Origin: Candidatus Atribacteria bacterium
GTDB lineage: Bacteria; Atribacterota; JALVIU01
Direction: 5' to 3'
DNA: 6,368 nucleotides
Assembly (NCBI GenBank): GCA_027028665.1
Contig: JALVIU010000023.1
Coordinates: 1 to 6,368, forward strand
Part shown: positions 1 to 4,916 of the stretch, piece by piece
Position numbering within the stretch: the stretch's first letter is position 1
Layout: every line of letters starts with the position of its first letter
Notes under the pieces: generated by a model
The model's input: the letters and a program-made list of their open reading frames with translations, nothing else
What the model was told of the DNA's origin: nothing
Database searches by the model: none
Made by a program: the position numbers and the translations under genes

Positions 1-1085
1 GTGCAGGACTTATCCTTGATCCATCCTTAATTGATAAGGGTGCAGATATCAAACATCACCCCTCTGGCACAGGGGCATTTGTATTTAAAGAATGGGTACC
101 TGGTGATCATATCACACTTGTTGCAAACAAAAACTATTGGAGAAAAGATAAGGTAAAACTTTCCAAGATAATATTTAAAACTATTCCAGAGGACACATCG
201 AGAACTATGATGTTAGAAACCGGTGAGCTCGATGTGGCAGAAAGAGTATCCCCATTTGATGTGCCAAGACTTCAGAAGAATAAAAAGATAAAGGTAGAAA
301 TTGCACCATCCCTTAGAGTAATATACATAATCATAAATAATGTTAAGTATCCTGATGTAAGAGTAAGACAGGCATTTAACTATGCAGTCGACAAAGAGGC
401 AATTTGTAAGAATATATTGAAGGGCCTTGCAGAGCCTGCACACTCTCCACTTGCACCACTTACATGGGGTTATGCAGATGGAGGATACTATGCCTACAAT
501 CCAGAGAAGGCAAAGGCATTGCTTGCCGAAGCTGGTTGGAAGGATACAGATGGTGATGGCATATTAGAAAAAGATGGTAAAAAGTTTACATTAAAGCTCT
601 ATACACCACATGGAAGATATCTTATGGACTACAAAGTTGCAGAAGCAGTACAGGGATATCTAAAGAAGGTTGGTATTGATGCAAAGCTTCATACAGCAGA
701 TTGGGCAACCTATCTTGCATCATTACGTAAACCACCTGAGGAGGCAAAGTATGATTTAGCACTTCTGGGTTGGGCACCATCCACAGGTGATGGAGATTGG
801 GTATTAAGACCACTATTCCATAGCGATTACTTTGCACCAAAGGGTGGAAACAGGGCATTTTATAAAAATCCTGAGGTAGACAAACTCATTATTGCAGGAA
901 TGAAAGAAGTAAATCCAGAGAAGAGGAAAGAATACTATAAAAAGGCACAGGAAATCATTGTAAAAGATGCACCATGGCTCTTCTTACATGTACAGAAAAA
1001 TGTTGTTGCATATAGAACAAATGTAAAGAATGTCATTGAATTGCCTCTTGAAATCCTTATCGTAAAGTGGGCAGATAAAGAGTAA
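1..1085 (+). CDS. ABC transporter substrate-binding protein, family 5 (partial, N-terminus outside window)
   Basis: This is the extracytoplasmic binding component of a peptide/oligosaccharide ABC importer (SBP_bac_5, DppA/OppA type). The frame is open from the left edge (first full codon at position 3), so the visible part is 360 residues. Family members usually have 500-600, so roughly the N-terminal third is missing. The family hallmark lies at visible residues 19-34 (HPSGTGAFVFKEWVPG), followed by the NxxYW motif at 42-46. Further on come the hinge region (PDVRVRQAFNYAVDKEAI), NPEKAKALLAEAGW, a calcium-loop-like DTDGDGILEKDGK, and the C-terminal lobe ending ILIVKWADKE. In thermophiles many family 5 proteins bind plant or beta-linked oligosaccharides rather than peptides. 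The nearby sugar isomerase and CUT1 importer favour a sugar ligand, but this is inference. No permease follows. A strong hairpin directly after the stop makes this the last gene of its transcript. The family call is very secure, the ligand is unknown. Confidence 0.95.
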   Translation, partial: AGLILDPSLIDKGADIKHHPSGTGAFVFKEWVPGDHITLVANKNYWRKDKVKLSKIIFKTIPEDTSRTMMLETGELDVAERVSPFDVPRLQKNKKIKVEIAPSLRVIYIIINNVKYPDVRVRQAFNYAVDKEAICKNILKGLAEPAHSPLAPLTWGYADGGYYAYNPEKAKALLAEAGWKDTDGDGILEKDGKKFTLKLYTPHGRYLMDYKVAEAVQGYLKKVGIDAKLHTADWATYLASLRKPPEEAKYDLALLGWAPSTGDGDWVLRPLFHSDYFAPKGGNRAFYKNPEVDKLIIAGMKEVNPEKRKEYYKKAQEIIVKDAPWLFLHVQKNVVAYRTNVKNVIELPLEILIVKWADKE

Positions 1086-1093
1086 ATAATGTT

Positions 1094-1132
1094 ATATGGA
1101 TAGACCACCTTAGATGGGTGGTCTATCCATAT
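1094..1132 (+). terminator. Strong transcription-end hairpin after the binding-protein gene
   Basis: A perfect 16-bp inverted repeat (1094-1109 with 1117-1132) surrounds a 7-base loop and begins 8 bases after the stop codon. The downstream sequence is pyrimidine-rich (TTCCTTATCTCCT) but lacks a clean T run. It is therefore either an imperfect intrinsic terminator or a stem that protects the 3' end of the mRNA. The position fits transcript termination. It could also block antisense reading from the right. Confidence 0.7.
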
Positions 1133-1271
1133 TCCTTATCTCCTGTGAAATAACCCTTGCAATCTTTATATCAACCCTTAATTTTTAGCAGCTACAATTA
1201 TTACTTTTTTGCAGCTGTCACTGTTTTACTTATAAAGGTAAAGGCTGATGTTTCTCTAACTCCTTTACTAT

Positions 1272-1299
1272 TTTACAGGAAGCCTTATTATAATATAAT
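1272..1299 (+). promoter_or_regulatory. Likely sigma-70-type promoter for the isomerase gene
   Basis: TTTACA (1272-1277) is separated by 16 bases from TATAAT (1294-1299). Two more exact TATAAT hexamers lie at 1289-1294 and 1303-1308, so the exact start site is uncertain. The rest of the 1133-1377 spacer shows no gene. An 11-base direct repeat (CCTTATTATAA at 1283 and 1309) overlaps the -10 area. The implied 5' leader is about 70 bases. It ends in a strong ribosome-binding site, AGAGGAGGGG (1365-1374), just before the ATG. Confidence 0.5.
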
Positions 1300-1377
1300 A
1301 ATTATAATCCTTATTATAAATCCTTGATAAGAGGAATTTTAAAAAGGAAGATTGATGAAATTTAAGAGGAGGGGTAT

Positions 1378-2772
1378 ATGTTTAAATTAGGTCTTATTCC
1401 TACAAGAAGGAAGCTTTTTAATATCCCTGAGGCAATAAGATATAAGGAATTGGTAAAGGAGAAGGTAGAAAACCTGTCCTGGGAGCTTGAAGATGTAGAA
1501 CTTTACGATATTGATTGGGTAAATGATGAGGGGCTTTTGTTTGATGAGAAGGACCTTGATAAGGTGATAGAACACTTAAAGGATAATGAAGTGGATGCCA
1601 TCTTTTTCCCACATTGTAATTTTGGCTCAGAAGACCTTGTAGGAAAGGTGGCAAGGGCTATTGGTAAGCCTGTACTTTTGTGGGGGCCACGGGATGATGC
1701 CCCAGATGAAAATGGAATAAGGGCCCGTGATACACAGTGTGGACTTTTTGCAACATCTAAGGTACTCCGCAGGATGAATATACCCTTTACCTATATTGAA
1801 AATAGCTGGATAGATTCAAAAACCTTTGAGGAAGGTTTCAAAGACTTTCTCAGAGTTGCCAATATAGTCCGGGAATTTAATCAGCTGAGGATCCTTCAGA
1901 TAAGTACAAGACCTAGCCCCTTTTGGACAATGATATCAAATGAAGGTGAACTATTAGAAAGATTTGGAATACAGGTTGTACCTGTAACCATATATGATCT
2001 AAAATTGAGGATGGATAATGCATTATCCAATGAGGCTGATAAGGTAGAAGAGGTAATAAACTATATAAATGAAAGCTTTGAAAGGGAATATTATGTAACA
2101 GATGAACATATAAAAAAGATTGCGGCATTGAAGGTAGCTATGGCTGATATGGCACAAGAGGTAGGTGCAAAAGCTATAGCTATTCAGTGCTGGACCTCCC
2201 TCCAAGATCTTGTAGGTCTTGTGCCCTGTCTTGCAAATGCCATGCTTACAGATGAAGGAGTCCCTGTAGTATGTGAAACAGATATCCATGGGGCAGTAAC
2301 TTCCATACTTGCACAGGCTGCTGCTATGGGTAAAAAGCCGATATTCTTTGCAGATCTTACCATAAGACATCCAGAAAATGAAAATGCAGAACTCCTCTGG
2401 CATTGTGGCCCATTCCCACCATCCCTGGCCAAAACAGGGACCCGTATGGTAATAGGTGGTCATTATCTTATGGAGGGAAAGCCCTTTGGCCTTGGTAATT
2501 GGGAGATAAAGGGTGGAGATGTAACCATTGTAAGATTTGACGGTGATCATGGGGATTATAGGCTCCTTTTAGGAGAGGCAAAAGGTACTACTGGTCCTTA
2601 TGTAAAAGGTACATATCTCTGGATCGAGGTAAATGATTGGCCTTCCTGGGAAAGGACTATTATAGAAGGACCGTATGTACATCATGTAGTAGGTATTCAT
2701 GGAAAGCATAAAAGGGTCCTTACTGAGGCAACAAAATACATCCCTGGGGTTACCCCTGAGATATTACCGTAA
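1378..2772 (+). CDS. L-fucose/L-arabinose isomerase superfamily protein
   Basis: This is a complete 464-residue enzyme of the fucose isomerase-like superfamily (COG2407 type), cytoplasmic, expected to interconvert an aldose and a ketose with a divalent metal such as Mn2+. The order of regions fits the family. An N-terminal Rossmann-like domain has DAIFFPHCNFGSED (residues 73-86) and KPVLLWGPRD (97-106). The middle domain holds AIAIQCWTSLQD (266-277). The C-terminal part carries the expected metal-ligand positions, by analogy with FucI and AraA: Glu300 in VCETDIHGA, Asp326 in FFADLT, and a His in the HHVVGIHG stretch (435-442). E. coli FucI is longer (about 590), AraA about 500, so this is a shorter uncharacterised subgroup. 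ATG at 1378 is chosen because AGGAGG lies five bases upstream. It stands alone, with a promoter before it and a weak hairpin after it. The substrate could be fucose, arabinose or another deoxy- or modified sugar. The superfamily call is secure, the substrate is not. Confidence 0.9.
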   Translation: MFKLGLIPTRRKLFNIPEAIRYKELVKEKVENLSWELEDVELYDIDWVNDEGLLFDEKDLDKVIEHLKDNEVDAIFFPHCNFGSEDLVGKVARAIGKPVLLWGPRDDAPDENGIRARDTQCGLFATSKVLRRMNIPFTYIENSWIDSKTFEEGFKDFLRVANIVREFNQLRILQISTRPSPFWTMISNEGELLERFGIQVVPVTIYDLKLRMDNALSNEADKVEEVINYINESFEREYYVTDEHIKKIAALKVAMADMAQEVGAKAIAIQCWTSLQDLVGLVPCLANAMLTDEGVPVVCETDIHGAVTSILAQAAAMGKKPIFFADLTIRHPENENAELLWHCGPFPPSLAKTGTRMVIGGHYLMEGKPFGLGNWEIKGGDVTIVRFDGDHGDYRLLLGEAKGTTGPYVKGTYLWIEVNDWPSWERTIIEGPYVHHVVGIHGKHKRVLTEATKYIPGVTPEILP

Positions 2773-2775
2773 GAC

Positions 2776-2805
2776 ATAAGAAAGATCTTATTTTTATTTT
2801 TCTCC
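2776..2805 (+). terminator. Weak intrinsic terminator after the isomerase gene
   Basis: A 6-bp stem (ATAAGA 2776-2781, TCTTAT 2786-2791) with an AAGA loop is followed directly by a T-rich run (2791-2805, TTTTTATTTTTCTCC). It starts three bases after the stop codon. The T tract is convincing but the stem is short and AT-rich, so read-through into the structured region downstream is plausible in a thermophile. Confidence 0.45.
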
Positions 2806-2818
2806 TTTTCAAGGATAG

Positions 2819-3138
2819 AGTTGGATGAGATTGGTGTACAGGGTTTACGCAGTCGGTGGTATATGGCTGTTTAAAGTCATAGTGAGTATGGGAACCGAAG
2901 GGAATTAAGAAGAACCACTACACTCCCCTTAATCCACTCTCTGGTCAGAGAGCGGAAATCTGGGGGCAGCCTGTCTGTTATGGAGGAGAGAACTTGAACG
3001 GACGAACTCTCTCTTGAGAAAGAGAGAACTGGGGGACAGATGTTCCTCTCTTTACGAAGAAGGGAAATCTCCATTATTATCCTCCCCTTCAAAAGAGGAA
3101 GCCAGAAGGGGTGTAGCATATTCTCCACTCATCCTGCT
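2819..3138 (+). ncRNA. Candidate structured non-coding RNA (unidentified)
   Basis: No convincing gene covers this stretch, yet it is far from random. GC counted by hand is about 48% over 2881-3120, against 15% at 3241-3300. The ends can pair: GGATGAG (2823-2829) with CTCATCC (3128-3134), extended by A-U, G-C and G-U pairs after one mismatch. Inside are CAGTC/GGCTG (2850-2854/2865-2869), an 8-bp hairpin with one A-C mismatch and a GGTC loop (2934-2955), ATGGAG/CTCCAT (2980-2985/3069-3074), GAGAG+AAC/GTT+CTCTC with one bulge (2986-2993/3042-3050), an 8-bp hairpin with a GAGA (GNRA) loop (3008-3027), and CCCCTTC/GAAGGGG (3084-3090/3105-3111). These can coexist as a branched fold closed by the end helix. 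Signature segments of RNase P RNA, tmRNA, SRP RNA, tRNA and 16S/23S rRNA were not found. Strand is uncertain because the helices are mostly Watson-Crick; plus is preferred for the GNRA loop and G-U pairs. No clear promoter or terminator was found, so exact ends are approximate. Confidence 0.45.
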
Positions 3139-3428
3139 AATTGATTTTTACCATATTCACTTAGATCCTTTGTAATATCCATATTTAACATGATCTTTCC
3201 AGACACAAGATTATTTTTATCCACTCCCATATATAATATCTTAAAATCCATAAAGTATGGAAATGAAATTATATAAAATTAGAATTTAAATCCTATTTAT
3301 GACCTGTAGGAGGTTGTAGTGGGATATATTTCAACCAAAAAGTCAAGTTGACACTGCTCTTTTTGATAGAACTTTTGACATCTATTTTATTATATGATTT
3401 ACTTAATTATAAAAGTTTATAGGAGTAT
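3139..3428. other. AT-rich spacer without a convincing gene
   Basis: This stretch separates the structured region from the coiled-coil gene and falls to about 15% GC around 3241-3300. It holds one short minus-strand reading frame (3129-3251, 40 codons, ATG start, no ribosome-binding site) that is not strong enough to call a gene. Near its right end are two TTGACA hexamers (3348-3353 and 3375-3380). The first forms half of the perfect palindrome GTCAAGTTGAC (3342-3352). They are probably part of the control region of the next gene, but no -10 hexamer sits at the usual 16-18 bases from either one. Confidence 0.5.
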
Positions 3429-3746
3429 ATGGATTCTACTATAAAGGAACCTGAGATTTCTGAGAAAAAGATAAGAAAACTGGTAGAAGAGATTGTTAGA
3501 AGAGAGCCTGGGTATTCAAAGTACCAAAGGGTGGACCTCCTCGAGCGTATAGTAAAGGTTGAAGAGGCTATTAAATTTTTACAGAAAGAGATAAAGCAAC
3601 TAAGAGAAGATATGGATAAGAGATTTGAGTCAATGGAGAAAAGATTTGAATCAATGGAGAAAGCTATGTCCAGGATGTTTCAGTTTATGACCCCGGGTTT
3701 TTCGGTAATTGTTGTACTTATAAGCTTATATAAGTTCTTGAGGTAG
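3429..3746 (+). CDS. Small coiled-coil protein with C-terminal membrane anchor
   Basis: This 105-residue protein has no recognised catalytic domain. Residues 1-37 are charged and probably helical. Residues about 38-85 form a coiled coil with clear heptads (LLERIVKVEEAIKFLQKEIKQ), including two identical copies of KRFESME (64-70 and 71-77). Residues about 88-103 (MTPGFSVIVVLISLYKF) are hydrophobic and should span the membrane, leaving the coiled coil in the cytoplasm as a tail-anchored protein. Short proteins with repeated KRFExME heptads and a terminal membrane helix are common in thermophilic bacteria and archaea, with no known function. They may form oligomers or act as scaffolds or membrane-linked regulators. 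AGGAG (3421-3425) lies three bases before the ATG, rather close but acceptable. The gene is convergent with the transporter gene to its right, with 33 bases between stops, and no hairpin terminator separates them. The heptads and codon use look real, the role is unknown. Confidence 0.8.
   Translation: MDSTIKEPEISEKKIRKLVEEIVRREPGYSKYQRVDLLERIVKVEEAIKFLQKEIKQLREDMDKRFESMEKRFESMEKAMSRMFQFMTPGFSVIVVLISLYKFLR
3618..3659 (+). repeat. Two tandem 21-base units encoding identical heptads
   Basis: Unit one is 3618-3638 and unit two 3639-3659. They differ at 2 of 21 bases (AAG/AAA and GAG/GAA), both synonymous, so each encodes KRFESME. The sequence after them (AAAGCTATG) looks like a decayed third unit. 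This is in-frame expansion of the coiled coil. Confidence 0.85.
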
Positions 3747-3779
3747 ATAGAGTAAGTCTGTTTATCCCCCCTATAAAAC

Positions 3780-4634
3780 CTATAAAAACAAAAACCAGAC
3801 CCCACCTACCATGATAGTGGCAGCCAAGAACCTGCTTTTTATCCTCTCTTTAAAGATCTTGCCTGCAAGAATAATTGTAACAAGGGTACCCAACATAGAG
3901 GCAGGTACGGCAATACTTACATCAATCCGCGTAAATGCAATGAGTAAAAGCAAATAAGAATAGGAATTTATAAACCCTGATAGGGTAGCAATTTTTGGCT
4001 TTCTCTTAAATAGATCCCATATGTCAACTAAACTCCCCGTGACCATTGCATATATTAATAAAAAAATGGTAATACCTAAATTTATGTAAAATGCGTATAT
4101 AATAGGGTGAACACCTGTTATGGCCCCTCCATCTATTGTTCTTCCCGTTGCGGTAAATAAAGATGCAAGGATCATAAAAAGTGTTGCCTTTTCTCTAAAA
4201 AGAATACCTATTGAAGTAAATATATCTTTTCTCTCCCCAAGAAGTGATGCCCCATATATAAGAAGCAATATCCCGATTATCTTAAAAAGTGTTAATTTTT
4301 CTCCTAAAAATACTGTGGTAAGTACAAGTAAAAATAAAAGATTTAGGTTGTATAAAGGTGCAACCAAAGATGCCTCCCCAATGGAGAGTGATTTTACATA
4401 AAAGATGTTTGCAATGGTATATAAGAAACTACTTCCTACTACCTTATATAGAAAATTGTAATTAGTAGGTGAAGGGATAAACGGCAAAAGTGGCAAAAGG
4501 GATAATGAGGCGATTCCGAAAAATAAAAATGCAGAAGGTGTGCTTTTCTCTCCCTCAGATAACTGTTTTACCACTATTTTTTCATATCCTAATAGAAGAA
4601 TTCTTCCAAGAAGTGCTACATATACTGTCCACAT
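3780..4634 (-). CDS. EamA/DMT-family membrane transporter
   Basis: This is a 284-residue inner-membrane protein of the drug/metabolite transporter (EamA, formerly DUF6) family. Members export or import small metabolites such as amino acids, nucleosides or sugars. It shows the two-fold repeat of about five helices each. Repeat one ends in the family pattern YVKSLSIGEASLVAPLYNLN (residues 79-98) with GEKLTLFKIIGILLLIYGASLL after it (111-132). Repeat two ends in FTRIDVSIAVPASMLGTLV (234-252) and KIFKERIKSRFLAATIMVGGVWFLFL (259-284). A charged loop around 133-150 separates the halves. The frame stays open upstream to a TTG at 4685, but ATG at 4634 is preferred. The start MWTVYVALLGRILLLGYEKIVVKQL matches the usual family N-terminus, and an extended -10 promoter lies immediately upstream, inside the longer frame. 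Neither start has a Shine-Dalgarno site. It is transcribed away from the sugar importer genes, and nothing visible links it to sugar use. The family is certain, the substrate unknown. Confidence 0.9.
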   Translation of the reverse strand: MWTVYVALLGRILLLGYEKIVVKQLSEGEKSTPSAFLFFGIASLSLLPLLPFIPSPTNYNFLYKVVGSSFLYTIANIFYVKSLSIGEASLVAPLYNLNLLFLLVLTTVFLGEKLTLFKIIGILLLIYGASLLGERKDIFTSIGILFREKATLFMILASLFTATGRTIDGGAITGVHPIIYAFYINLGITIFLLIYAMVTGSLVDIWDLFKRKPKIATLSGFINSYSYLLLLIAFTRIDVSIAVPASMLGTLVTIILAGKIFKERIKSRFLAATIMVGGVWFLFL

Positions 4635-4640
4635 AGATAT

Positions 4641-4649
4641 ATTATAGCA
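4641..4649 (-). promoter_or_regulatory. Extended -10 promoter giving a leaderless transporter mRNA
   Basis: On the minus strand the sequence reads TGCTATAAT, a perfect extended -10 element (TGn plus TATAAT). Its last base is 7 bases from the A of the ATG at 4634, so transcription should start at or within a base or two of the start codon. No good -35 hexamer lies upstream, which is usual for extended -10 promoters. The missing Shine-Dalgarno site agrees with leaderless translation. Confidence 0.6.
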
Positions 4650-4701
4650 TAAGCAAATAAAGCAGGATAGAACCCTGGAAAGCAAAGCAAATCTAAAAAA
4701 T

Positions 4702-4821
4702 TTTCATGAAACCAACCATTTTCCCTTAAATTCTCTTTATAATCAATTCTTATGGGTATTTCTGGAATTTGACTATTTTCATAAAAGGTTTCATCATATT
4801 ATTTATGAAAAGCAATTTCAT
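4702..4821. promoter_or_regulatory. Cluster of TTTCAT motifs, possible operator
   Basis: TTTCAT or its complement occurs five times in 120 bases between the divergent transporter and binding-protein genes. The first is a perfect palindrome TTTCATGAAA (4702-4711). The others are at 4777-4782, 4789-4794, 4805-4810 (complement) and 4816-4821. The second and fourth lie within a 10-base inverted repeat (TTTTCATAAA 4776-4785, TTTATGAAAA 4802-4811) with 16 bases between the arms. This spacing suits a dimeric regulator controlling the sugar importer. No particular regulator is identified. Confidence 0.4.
4769..4797 (+). promoter_or_regulatory. Possible promoter of the CUT1 importer operon
   Basis: TTGACT (4769-4774) is a good -35 hexamer. 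With a 17-base spacer the -10 would be CATCAT (4792-4797), which matches four of six consensus bases. TATTAT (4797-4802) is better in sequence but is 22 bases away. The inverted repeat at 4776-4811 lies over either -10 choice, so a protein bound there would block it. The leader would be about 110 bases. Confidence 0.35.
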
Positions 4822-4845
4822 ATTAAATAGTTAAAACACAAGAAT

Positions 4846-4909
4846 AAAGGAGGTGAATATTAAAAAACATTTTTTGTAATTAATTTAAAAATTAAAACAA
4901 AAAGGAGGG
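4846..4909 (+). promoter_or_regulatory. Two ribosome-binding sites in the importer leader
   Basis: The first, AAAGGAGGTGA (4846-4856), is nearly a full match to the 16S rRNA tail but has no ATG at a proper distance. Only a GTG overlapping it opens an 8-codon frame ending at TAA. The second, AAAGGAGGG (4901-4909), decides the real start. It is 2 bases from ATG 4911 but 8 bases from ATG 4917, so 4917 is preferred. Between them lie very AT-rich short inverted repeats (4880-4886 with 4889-4895). Confidence 0.65.
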
Positions 4910-4916
4910 CATGTGT

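Noticed and set aside
1110-1300. Minus-strand peptide-like stretches (for example KIVKELEKHQPLPL and KLRVDIKIARVISQEI) in one frame, as if a decayed gene
   Set aside because: About 60 codons contain three stops, which is what chance gives in AT-rich DNA, and no family is recognisable.
2023-2550. 175-codon minus-strand frame within the isomerase gene
   Set aside because: It is antisense to a well-conserved enzyme, with a Tyr/Cys/His-rich composition typical of shadow frames and no ribosome site.
2877-3128. 83-codon minus-strand frame over the GC-rich island
   Set aside because: It has no family resemblance and unlikely composition. The region is better explained by nucleic acid pairing, since repeated CTCTC/GAGAG elements produce the odd peptide.
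2819-3138. RNase P RNA, tmRNA, SRP RNA, group I or II intron as identity of the structured region
   Set aside because: The expected core segments (such as the GAGGAAAGTC-type RNase P motif, the tmRNA tRNA-like ends, and intron core or domain V sequences) were looked for by eye and not found.
3770-3789. Tandem CCTATAAAA pair between the convergent genes
   Set aside because: Two 9-base low-complexity copies in AT-rich DNA, partly inside the transporter's last codons, with no hairpin or T tract to make a terminator.
4120-4401. 93-codon plus-strand frame inside the EamA transporter gene
   Set aside because: It lies opposite the conserved membrane helices and resembles no protein.
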